Shown here piece after piece: positions 36,400-46,286 of a DNA stretch of 64,000 nucleotides. The stretch lies in the NCBI GenBank assembly GCA_932521025.1, contig OW051468.1, forward strand, positions 4,278,064 through 4,342,063, in the 5' to 3' direction. Every line of letters begins with the position of its first letter. Position 1 is the stretch's first letter. The translations under genes and the position numbers were made by a program. Origin of the DNA: Oscheius onirici (lineage: Eukaryota; Nematoda; Chromadorea; Rhabditida; Rhabditidae). The notes below the pieces were generated by a model. It saw only the letters and a program-made list of their open reading frames with translations, did no database searches and was not told where the DNA came from.

Positions 36400-36990
36400 A
36401 TGGCGAAAATCTTCGAAGAGAGACACGTAATTCCTTGTAGAAAAGAAGGAATCGGCAGTACATGCACAAAGATTCCTGTCGATGTGAGAAAGCATGTTTA
36501 TTGTTCCGTGGCTCGATACCAAGGAGCTTCTGGAATCCAGAAACTTCACAATTTCTACGACGAATCCGTGGGAGAGAAATCGGCTCAGAACGGCTATAGA
36601 CGAGTGCGGACTGAAGAAGAGGGCAGGCTGAAAAAGGCCCTTGAGAATACGTTTAGCAGATTGGGAACACTTCCTTTGAGTAGAACTGACTTCCGAAATC
36701 GAATGAAGAGATTCGCTGCGTTTGATCAATCAGATGAAGGAGAAGAAGAGCCTGAGAATGTTCTGAACTTGGTCAATGACAGAAAGGCATTGAATGAGGT
36801 GGGTCTTACAGAAAAATAAGCAGTTTATTTTCAGCTGAAACACTTCTCAGCTGATCATCCGGATCGTAGGCTAGCCGAGATGGTGAAGGAAGCAGAGAAG
36901 AAGGTTGCCCTGATTGAGAGGAACCGAAAACCGCTGGATGCGGCTATTCGAAAGAAGATTGCCGCCATGAAAGAGCAAAGCAGATTCTAA
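36400..36990 (+). CDS. M1-aminopeptidase C-terminal-like fragment
   Basis: Open frame, continuing from about 36370 one base out of frame with the upstream TAG. It reads FENSKLCKDQMAKIFEERH, then IPVDVRKHVYCSVARYQGAS, NFYDESVGEKSAQNG and GRLKKALENTF, which resemble the late helical domain of M1 enzymes (P-x-D-x-R-x-x-V-Y-C and the short helices after it). After one intron (GTGGGT...TTTTCAG) the end reads KEAEKKVALIERNRKPLDAA, ending KEQSRF. The roughly 200 residues normally linking the zinc domain to this region are absent. It is either the decayed 3' part of the same gene or a separate small protein. Translation from ATG 36400 would give about 185 aa. Confidence 0.45.
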
Positions 36991-37229
36991 TAAAATGTTC
37001 TGTAAGAGTTTTTACTGCTCTTTGAACAGTGTGGTAGTTTTCCTCAAAAGGTAACGTGTGATTGAAGTTAAAATATTGAGAAACAAGTGCAAAAGTCAAA
37101 GCAACTTAAATTGAAGTAGATGCTTTGAAGAGATGTAAGTCTATGGAACTGTTATCTAGATATCTCTGAACTACCAGTAGCGATTTTCCATCCTTTTTCT
37201 TCCGGTTTGCGAGTTTCGGAAGGTCGTTT

Positions 37230-40194
37230 TCAGTCCACAACCATTTTTGTGTTGTTCCTGAAGAGGACGGCCTTTCCAGCACCATGGACTATAATAGCTT
37301 TGAGGACGGGAAGCTTGATCTCTATCAGCTCGTTGTTTTGCTCGACCAGAAGCGCCACTTCGTTTCCTTCGTATTCGATAGTTTCAAGCGAATCAAAGAT
37401 GGTTTCCAACTGACCGATAATGTCAGTTCGAGAGACAATAACTCTGCCGATGATCTTCTTTATCTTACTCAGCTGAGCATAACGACTGGCGTCTGGAAAG
37501 CTGATAAGCTAAGGGACTGAAAAATTCGAACAAAGTTGCAATTCACCGGTACTGTAGTTCGTATAAATGGATCGGTTTTTAGTGTTTTTAGATTTTTCAC
37601 CAGCAAGATGTGATGCCGAAAAAAGCATCCGGTCGTAATGATCAAGACAGAAAAACTTTTCAGAGTCGATTCTCAAGTATGTGGAAACGGTAGCTCAATA
37701 TTAACTGAACCCTAAACAATCAAGAAATCCCAAATACTTACCGTACGGGCCATAGATGACCACATTTTCCTTCCAAACAGTTCCCGGCTTTCTTGTGCAT
37801 GTCTCATTGTTCCCAAAGATGTTTTCTCGAGCATCTACGTCGAACATGCTTCCATTGACACACATCAGACTGTTATTTTGAATTCCTGAAAAGGTCCAGT
37901 TTTGATAGAGAAAAGAGACATACGGAATCCGTTGGGTTTACACTTGTAGCAGTCGGCCGGACTGTAGGGATCGTCAAACTGGAAAAAGTCGGTATTTCCA
38001 AGCGCCGAATCAAAAATATCGATGCATCCTTTGACTTTAGAGAGTCTGGCAGTTGTTACGGCGTTTGTCAAATTGCTTCCAATGATGAGATCTCCGATCA
38101 CGGCTGTACAACCATCCAATTGGCTCAGAGAGTCTAAAGGCGCCTCCAAGAGACACTCTGAATTGGACAATCAGCTAAATACGTTCAGAGCAGTTACTCA
38201 CCTCCTTCTCCCATAACCTCGATATCCAGGTTCTGAGCTCTGTAGGTTCAAAAAGAACTCATACTCTTTCTTCTCCATTTTGTAGGAGCCACCATGTATT
38301 TTGATCAGTTTGTCGTCGTCCCTTTCCGATTTGACTACTACGGATCTCAAGAATTCCGGGATTTCTCGATTGCACATTTCTACCTTGTTGACGGCTTCTG
38401 AAAGTTATATAATACCACGGTCTGAGATTTCGTTGCGTTTGATATTTTCAAGACTTCAAAACTTCGTGAACAGAGCTCCAGATAGTAGGAAACACTAACC
38501 ATCAGCCGGTACATCCAGTGTTTTTGTAATCTCTGTTTTGAGATACCGTTTATGGTCGGTGATCCATTCCTTCTTATAAAGGGGATGAACCTGGTCGTTG
38601 TTCAGTTCCAATGTTCCGACTATTGTGCTAGTTTCCTTCCATTCGTCAGCGATCAGATCGAACGCTAAGAAAATTTTCTTTGAGCATTTCTAGAAACTTA
38701 CATTTGAGATTTCCCTTGTAGGTACGACAATCGGTCTTCCGATCGTGATCTCGAACTGGAAGCCATTTCTTTGCCATTTTCATTACTTCACTATCGAAGC
38801 AGAGCTTATTTGACAGCTTGATCTCTGAAAGTTTTTCAATGTAAACAAAATAGCGAGAAATTACTAATGACGGCATCTTAAACGAGTTTGATCTTTTTCA
38901 AGTTTCTAAAAACGGCTTTCAAAGGTCCGTCAACCTTTTCCAGAACAACAAGTTTCTCTTTGGTTTCGATAGATTCCGTCTCCAACGAAGCATAGGATCC
39001 ATCAGTTGACAAATGAATATGTCCGAGCAAACGCTTGCACTTTAGTATTCTCGCTGTCCTTGTGACGGAGTTTTTCAAAATGCAGTCGTTCTCTTGCTCC
39101 ACATCAATCTCTATCTGCTTCGGCCAAAAAACGGTGCGAAGGAATTCCAGTTGGTCTCTTGGCATAAGGAGGTCTGGAATCTCCTTGATTGAGATAGCAG
39201 TGTCGGATTCTGTTGTGATGTTCATTTTCGAAAGGAGATCCAGTTGTGGCTCCGAAGTATTGACGAAGGAGAGCCGGCACTGAAACAGGGAGATTTTGAT
39301 CGAACAATCAATGTGTTCGCTCTGTTCGGGCTTAAACAGTAGTTTTACCAAACATTTTGAGCTTCAGAATTCAGTTGTACCCCTTGAACAGAAAAGAACA
39401 AACCGTCACGATTCTCAGAAACGATGACCACTTTCGAAGTCAAATTGATCTTTTCACATTTCGAAACTCGACGTGTCCATATACGACGAATGAGGACACT
39501 TTTGTGGGCCACTCAACATTCTCTTTGGTAATTTGCAGAGAGCCGATTATTGAAGAACATGCAGTCCACGTGTTCTGCTGTTCAAGCAAGTAGCTGAAAG
39601 ATATATGGCAGTTTAGTTAAAATGGAGATAACTCACGACACTGATCAAAAGCAATTTCGTATTGTCCCATCAAATGATTCCTGATCTTAGCATCGGGAGG
39701 CACACAAAGGTACTTGTTGTTTCTTATTGTGACACATTCTGAATGTTTTGATTAGTAATTTGAGATCAACGGACGAATACGGTAGCTTGAAACTTCAGTA
39801 CATTGAGTGTACCCCGGATAACTTGAACTGGTAAAACCACAATAAATCATAAATACTTACCCAGAAGAGTTCAATCGATTTCCGTATTGAGTAGCCACGA
39901 AATATGTAAAAGGTCCGCTCCTTCAATGACAACATTTCCATTGATTTTCGAGACGGCAGTCATCGTGGAGCCTTGACCTCGGATCGAACCCACCAGCTCC
40001 AAAGTCCCATTGATGACAGTACAGCTTTTTATTCTTTCCAGATCCGTTATCCGACCGTTCAGTACACATTCGACCGTGTTGCCGTTAGTGTGTTCCTGGA
40101 CCAGAGCTGGACGAAGCGTATTTCCAGCAGCAGTACTAACAGACGGTAGATGGAACAAAAAGGCAAACAAAAATCCAAGGGGCATTTTGCACAT
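37230..40194 (-). CDS. Secreted receptor L-domain (IRLD-type) protein
   Basis: Signal peptide MCKMPLGFLFAFLFHLPSVS, then an L domain recognisable by C-T-V-I-N-G-T-L-E-L and INGNVVIEGADLLHISWLL. Further exons repeat the pattern: ILKCKRLLGHIHLSTDGSYA (about 39030), CTAVIGDLIIGSNLTNAVTT with VKGCIDIFDSALGNTDFF (about 38000), NNSLMCVNGSMF, and a last module YAQLSKIKKIIGRVIVSRTD ending NNTKMVVD. At least three, probably five, L-domain units. L domains are the beta-helix ligand-binding folds of insulin and EGF receptors; nematodes have many kinase-less copies, some linked to sensory neurons and lifespan. The first exon hits TGA at 39873-39871, ten bases before a good donor, which may be a lesion or a mis-set frame. 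Other exon edges are approximate. Confidence 0.7.
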
Positions 40195-40321
40195 GCTTTA
40201 ATTGTGAAAGGGCAAAAATATCATGGAAATATATTGGAAAAATTCGAATTCTGTAACAATAATTTCTTGTGGAAATACTTTTAACATGTTTTTGCCTCTC
40301 AAAGATTCATTAAAGCAAATA

Positions 40322-41182
40322 TCAGTACAGGCTGTAGCTGTAGGCCTGCTTACAAGCAGACGGCTTCGAGAAGAATAACCGTGTGTTCAAAGCGGCCATT
40401 GGTGAGACGAAGCCGTGCTTTTCTGCCCAATCCTCCACTTCTTTCAGATATTTTCTTTTGAAGATATTGTGATCTCGGGCCAGGACCATGGTCGGATACT
40501 TCAATGGAGTCGACAGGATCATGTACTCGTACTCTCCCTTCAGATTTAGACCTCCTAACTTGACCGGGAAGACTGAAAACATTCGTTTAAAATGTTTTAA
40601 GAGTTCTTACAAGGACACTGATCAGACGGATGTCCTGTGGTCAAAAGTGTCTCTCCCGGTTCCGGACCTTTGACTCTTCCAAAACCATGGTATGATACGA
40701 TCTGTTCTCCTTTCAGGACATGTTCTGTAGAGGAGAAAGTCGCGTCGTAGTCACCACTAGAGAGGAGAGTAACTTTAAAAAAAACTGAAGAAATGAATAC
40801 ACAAGTCTTACAGTCAAAAACGCCACAGTCGTCCAGGTGAAGACTTTTTGAATCTGCCACTCTGTACCATCTGCCCATAGCGGTCTCGACACGAAAATCT
40901 GCCATCGAATGAAAGAGACTACTGTACATCTTTTGAGCAACCTCGTCGGCTCTCAATGAGCGCAGAATCTAAACTTTCTGCGTTTCGAAAAAATAAACGA
41001 AAAAATCCTACCTCCGCCAGCTGATCCATTCCAAAGTCATCTCTATTACGTGGACGACACGAAGCGGCATAGCCATCGAATAGTCTGAGTACTGGGACAG
41101 TTCGACCGGGTACAGGGATTCCAGGCAATCGCGGAACTGATAGAGAAACGACCAAAGGAAGCAATAACAAGTAGAGAATCAT
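40322..41182 (-). CDS. Lipocalin-related protein (LPR family)
   Basis: Chosen start MILYLLLLPLVVSLSVP (41182) gives a clean signal peptide; an in-frame upstream ATG (41227) would bury it. Exon 2 holds DEVAQKMYSSLFHSMADFRV and the lipocalin GxW box TAMGRWYRVADSK followed by LDDCGVFD. Then come VLKGEQIVSYHGFGRVKGPE, GHPSDQCPC, FPVKLGGLNLKGEYEYMILS with PLKYPTMVLARD, and the terminal helix YLKEVEDWAEKHGFVSPMAA, ending QAYSYSLY. This matches nematode LPR proteins, secreted lipocalins that bind hydrophobic cargo and help shape apical extracellular matrix in tubular epithelia. Single copy in the window; it sits between IRLD genes on the same strand. Confidence 0.82.
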
Positions 41183-41484
41183 GGAAATGTGAGAACTGGG
41201 GCGACCGTGACATTGACCTAGTGACATCCATGCGCGGATTGCGGACTGAACTTGTCAGTCGAGGAGACCGATTCGGTCTACTTATTCGCTAACGCAAATG
41301 TGTTTCTTTTGACACAGACCACAGTTAGACACGAACAAAGTTTGGAACGAGTTACAACTGCGAAACGAAGTCACATGAAGCCACAGAGAACCAGGAGCAT
41401 AGTCTAAGTTTCTAAATGTTAAAGTACAAAATAACGATACATTTTTATTGTGTTTTGAAAAAATAAAACGGCCGAGATGATCTT

Positions 41485-42141
41485 CTACATGCCAAAACGG
41501 TTTCCCCAGAGTCCGGCCGTCTGTTCTCTCAGGTTCATGATCTCGACTTCTTCTGAACAAAAAAGTTTTATGGAGCTAAATGAAAAATACCTACTTTGAG
41601 TGATGAGATTGACCATTCTTTGAGAATTGGTCATCAATCTTTCGACTTCTTCCTTCAGCTGTCCGTTCTCCTGCTTCAGATTAGCAATCTCTTTCTCCTT
41701 GTTCCACTTCCAAATGGGACACTCGTTTTCGGGCAGCTGGCTAGCCTCAGAAATGTCCGTCATCTGACTGGGAGGGGCACTGACAGGCTCAAAGAATTGG
41801 CTGGAAGGAGCACTCGGAACTGGAGGAATCATCTGACTGGCCGTCTTCGTCTTGTAGTCCTCCTGGATAGCTCCAATCATCTGCAACAGATCCGGATGAG
41901 ATCTGAGCCACATCGGAGGACGCATCTTCTAAAATCATTTCTGAAGAAAAGAAATTTGACTCACTCCTCTGAAAGCGCAAAAGAGAGCTCCAACAGATGC
42001 GAGGACATCTTTGGGAATGGGACGATAGAAGCCGAACTGATTGTAGATGGGACCAGTCAGCTCTTGGACCTTTTTCGGATAACCTCCGTGATAGACAGCT
42101 TCGATGATCTTGATCAGGAGACCTTGAACGTGAGCGTCCAT
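41485..42141 (-). CDS. Small coiled-coil protein, unknown function
   Basis: Exon 1 (42141 to about 41966) reads MDAHVQGLLIKIIEAVYHGG, PKKVQELTGPIYNQFGFYRP and ASVGALFCAFRG. After a short intron come MRPPMWLRSHPDLLQMIGAI, a Pro/Ser-rich linker (PPVPSAPSSQFFEPVSAPPS) and a coiled coil (KEKEIANLKQENGQLKEEVE). A last exon follows (EEVEIMNLREQTAGLW, ending GNRFGM). About 190 aa, no signal peptide, so probably cytosolic or nuclear. The conserved-looking N-terminus plus short coiled coil suggests an adaptor, but I recognise no family. Confidence 0.6.
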
Positions 42142-42445
42142 CGTTGTCGTCGTTTCGCTTGTAATTGAACTTCAGACATGCTCAGAAAACTCGACAAGTT
42201 CTGACAAGTCTTGACAAGAATTCTTTGAAAAGCGAAATTCACAAAAAAAAGGTTACATTCAGGTTTCACTCCTGAAACAGTATCGACGCTTCTAAGAGTA
42301 CCTAATAAAAAGACGTAGCGGTTGAAAATGAGTCCATATAGAGGTGGGGAGGAGACGATTAAACCTGCCAAAAAGTACCCAGTTTTTAATAGACTCACAT
42401 CGCAGGCTAGCCATCTTTATTTTTACCAGAGAGCTGACTTGTATC

Positions 42446-44604
42446 TCACTTTTTGGGTTGCTGGGATGTGGCTTTCGATCCGACGACGCTCGTTTTCGAA
42501 ATCACAGGTTTAGTTGGGACCTTGGAAGGAGTGGCCGTCTTTGCAGTATCCGGCTTTTTAGCTGCTTGTCCCAACATGACAGTCTTGGCGGTTACAGCCT
42601 CTTCCTTTTTGACCGGCCCATCTCCTTCCTTCTTCTTTCCTCCCAACATGACCGTTTTCGCCGTGATGGCATTGTTCTCAGGAGTTCTCTTTCCGCCCAA
42701 CATGACCGTCTTGGCAGTCTTGGCGTTTGGTTCAGGAGACTGTCCTCCCACCATCAGAGTCTTGGCAGTCGCAGCCTTACTCTTTCCTTCCTCCTTTCCC
42801 AGAAGAGCCGAATTGGCTGTTGGAGCGGCCACGGAGGATTTGATTTCACTTTTAGAAAATACTGATGGTCCCATCCCTGGTTTAGGCTCTTCTACGGTAG
42901 ATGGAGGGGCCGGCGGAAGAGCTGGTGGCACGGACTTCATGTCCTTCATTTCCTTCGACTCGACCTTCTTGTACTTCTTTCCGTCTTCTTTCTTCGTCTT
43001 GGCAGCTTGACGTCTCTTTCGGATGTAGAGAAGGATCAGAGTGATGATCACGGCGAGCATGATCTGAGCCACTCCAAGAAGAACACTACCGGAGATGGTT
43101 CCGTTCAGTTCTGAAAAACGTGCGTATTTCTTTCCTAGAACAATTAGCACACAATGATCGGTTTATCAGTCTAAGCGAACATCAAAATGATAACATTGGT
43201 CAACTTCTTGTTCTTTTCTTGACGCTCAGCATAGGCAGCTTCTCCTTCAACATCTAGCCTCTTTCAACTTTTCAGGAATCTCTACTATCCGTCCACTAGC
43301 AGCAATCTCCATCTTGAGCACATCAATATCTCGGATTCTGAGGTACGGATTCCTGTCCGTGATGCGGATTGCCTTGTCTCCCTCACGGACAGAGACCAGA
43401 TGCGGGAAGGAGAGATGTCTCACACCAGCGCTGTCTCGCTTTGAAGAAATCGTCATGACCACAGGCGAATCGACATCTGGGATTCCCGTTACCACCAACT
43501 TTCATGTTCCGGTTAAAAAGGCCAGATCCAGATCCTTGTAGCACAGCGTTGGATTGTTTTCGATCACTGAAAATGGGTAACTAAAAAAAGCAAACCTACC
43601 CTGAGCCGTGTTGGGAACTCTACAAGCAAAGTTGGACTTGTCCAACAGTTTCAGATTCCTCAAAAAATTGTGATTTGCTCTGACATTCTTCAAATAAACG
43701 CAGCCTGAAATGTGACGCGGGGCAAACGAATTCAGAATGCTGGCCTCCTCAAAAAGAAGCAGATTGTGGACCGTATCACAACCGATAAAGTCGGCATCTT
43801 CAAACTGCAAGTTGCATTCTGTAAGTTAGAATCAAGTTTTATGTTGTGTCAAATTTTATCTCCTTGTTCTTGGATGGACACAACTTCAGTTGGAGCAGTT
43901 TTTCTAGAAATCAAGGGCAAGGATTCTTCCTTGAGATCTCTGTTCCCGGGGACAAATACTCCTCCTTTGATGGACGTCAGATGATCTTCCACCACCAGAA
44001 TCAACTTGGTGTTTTCTAGCCAAAGTCCACCAGTTGGACCACCTGAAAATAAAAGTGAGTCATATGTATCTGACGAGCTAGGACAGTATTTCCCAATAGA
44101 TTCATTGTTGGGCCCTTCTCTAACGTCAGTTAGATCGCTACCACGAATTGTATGAACCATGTAAGGAGCCAGAAAATCCTCTGGCGCATACTTGACCATC
44201 AGAAATTGGCTATTCTATATTGAATTGTCCGTGGTAGACAATCCGTGGTAGAGAGTCTTTGGGAACAACAGAAAAGTTTCTTGAAAAAGGGTCTACCTGG
44301 TCCAATGTGCTTCACATTGCCCAAATTCAAGACATGAAGCATTCTGTCATTGAACAGAGCCAGTCCTTCTGTCATTGAACAGAGCCAGTCCCATTCTGAC
44401 TACCTCAATTTGACTGAAGCAGTCCTCTATCGTCTTCTCAATGACTCCAGACAGATGGATGTAGCCAATACCATCAATCTCCTTCCTATTCGGACACAAC
44501 TTGATCAATTCAACTATTGTCGTTCCATCGACGAGAGTCAGACAAGGATCGCCGTAGGCTGGCAGCTGGGCTGCAAGCTGGGCTACCAGCCAGAGGAACA
44601 TCAT
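42446..44604 (-). CDS. Receptor L-domain (IRLD) type I membrane protein with repetitive tail
   Basis: Signal peptide MMFLWLVAQLAAQLPAYG, then L-domain units: KEIDGIGYIHLSGVIEKTIE with IEVVRMGLALFNDR, then MLHVLNLGNVKHIGP, LWLENTKLILVVEDHLTSIK, and ISGCVYLKNVRANHNFLRNL. Further on is PYLRIRDIDVLKMEIAASGR. A transmembrane helix follows (VLLGVAQIMLAVIITLILLY), then a stop-transfer RKRRQ and a Lys-, Pro- and Ala-rich cytoplasmic tail. The tail has four imperfect repeats of TAKT[VL]M[LV]G (about 42590-42770). A 25-bp tandem duplication (44342-44391) shifts the frame inside the first L domain and leads to a stop. Removing one unit in silico gives the expected L-domain reading. As it stands the gene is interrupted, unless this is an assembly artefact. 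Confidence 0.68.
44342..44391. repeat. Perfect 25-bp tandem duplication
   Basis: Two identical back-to-back copies, 44342-44366 and 44367-44391. The unit length is not a multiple of three, and it lies in a coding exon of the minus-strand IRLD gene. Confidence 0.95.
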
Positions 44605-44719
44605 TGTTAGTTTGTGACAATTATTTGTTTTGAGAAAACTTGACGAATTATGTTTGTTTTTGAATTTCAAAAAAATGTCAAACCTATATTTGGCTTGAAA
44701 CAAATTATAGTATTCTGGG

Positions 44720-46265
44720 ATGTATCTGCTGCTACTCTTGGCCACAGTCCAAATAGTAAAGGCTACCCAAGGAAAAATTAACTGTAAGTACGAAGGTAGT
44801 TTGAAGAAGAATCTTTAGGCTGGGACCTGGGCGATGTGACAATTGAGTAGCTGCGAGTAGCTTGCTCCGACTTCGAATTTATTGCCGGTAGAGGTTATTT
44901 GAATCTGACGACGGCCACGGAAAGGGAAATTTACGATTTTTTCCAGAAGCAAAAGACCGTAGCGATGGGTATTCGTATCTTTCATCATCCGAACAACTCG
45001 AAAGTTGTAGATTTGGGAAATGTCGAGAGCTTGGGACAAGGTAAGTAACCACATCAAGTTCTATAAACAGTTTCATGTCACCCAAATGGGACGTCTAGAT
45101 ATCCAGACTACTGTATGACTGAAAGATGTCTCTTTCAGACTCCGAAAGTTCTCGGTTTCTGGATCGAAAAATGTCGAGACAATATTTGCTCCCAAATTGA
45201 CTCACATCTCCGGAATTCGCGTCAAGGGAAATCGTCAACTGTCACAGAAGAGTTTTAAAGTTCTAGAGAAGACAACGGATCCCAGAAATCCGAAAGACAT
45301 GGCTCTGGATCCATTGCTCCGATACAGAAAGATTCAGCCTCGTGGAGAATGTAACTTTGACATTGTGGCTCCCCAGGTTTTTGCCGGCTGTCAATACGTG
45401 AACAACATGCTTCTTCGAACAAACACCTTCATTCCGGACCATTTTTACCCGAAAAGCATATTCGGTTGCATCTTTGTGGACCAGGTCGAGGCCAAGCACG
45501 ACTTTCTTCGAGACGTTGAAATCGAGTCGAAAGACGTCTTTGACTGTTCCATCTTCAATCTCGAATATTACGGCATAGAGAAGATTCCCCAGGCTGTGAT
45601 GAAAAACAAGGCTCTCTGTCTGAAAGAGTTTGAGCATGAAAATGGGTAGTATCGTGGCGAAGGACAATGGGAATCCTCTCTGTGGTAAACCTTTTGTAAA
45701 ACCTACAGTTTCTGGTCGAAAGAAACTTTCCTAGCGTTGTGATGTTGTAGCTATGGTTCGTTCAAAAAAAAAGAGAGCTCGACCGTAACCCATTTAGATC
45801 GCCGCGAGACCCCGTATAACATGGAAACATAGGATACTCAGCCAAGTTTTCTGTTGTTATTCCGGTCTCGCGGCGATCTAAACGGGCTACGGTCGAGCTC
45901 TCTTTTTTTAACAAACCATACAACCTTACAGCATTTCAGAAAGCTGAAACATGTAGTCTTCGATAAAAACAACATTTCAGCATTCAAATGCGACGCTGAC
46001 AACATCACCCGGTTCCAGCAAAAGTTCTGTGTTTTCCTTGACGGAGACCTTGCCATCGACGAGCATCTTATTCGTAAGTCTTGCTTCTTTCTCGGAATAA
46101 ACTCTTTTCCAGAGAACACTGACAATTTGACGGATATCACGGCCCATTTGAGAAAGATCCGCGGATCGATTCGCATCGTTAATGTGAGCTCAATAGACGA
46201 AGTTCGGTTTGACAGTCTAGAGGTTGTAAGCGAGGGAAAATTCTATAATGGTTTGTTTTCTTATT
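44720..46265 (+). CDS. Secreted IRLD protein, three L-domain segments
   Basis: Signal peptide MYLLLLLATVQIVKATQ at 44720. After the first intron (ending GAGTAG at about 44848 or 44858) come CSDFEFIAGRGYLNLTTATE and VVDLGNVESLGQ. Then follow SGSKNVETIFAPKLTHISGI, ECNFDIVAPQVFAGCQYVNN with SIFGCIFVDQVEAKHDFLRD, and a third unit, CVFLDGDLAIDEHLI with IRGSIRIVNVSSIDEVRFDS. The intron 45655-45935 carries a foldback element. The third L domain is incomplete: after EGKFYN the exon reads to TAA at 46263-46265. Alternatively it is spliced (GTTTGT...CAG) into 46287 or 46294, which would fuse it to the helical gene downstream. Earlier acceptors near 44817 give in-frame stops, so the later ones are preferred. 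Confidence 0.62.
45752..45920. repeat. Foldback (inverted-repeat) element, MITE-like
   Basis: Left arm 45752-45811 and right arm 45864-45920 are near-perfect inverted copies. They share TATGGTT-GTT, an A-run, GAGAGCTCGACCGTA and TTTAGATCGCCGCGAGACC, with only a few mismatches. The spacer is about 52 nt. It lies inside an IRLD intron. No transposase and no clear target-site duplication seen. Confidence 0.8.
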
Positions 46266-46286
46266 AAAAGTTCATATTTTGTTCAG

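Noticed and set aside
41596-42168. 190-codon plus-strand ORF
   Set aside because: Antisense to the coiled-coil gene, whose frame has a sensible start, intron and stop.
42344-43010. Long plus-strand ORFs
   Set aside because: Antisense shadow of the repetitive Lys/Pro/Thr-rich tail of the IRLD membrane protein.
44817-44860. Nonsense TAG in the first L domain of the 44720 gene
   Set aside because: Moving the acceptor to the AG at about 44848 or 44858 removes the stop and still begins the L domain at its first Cys.
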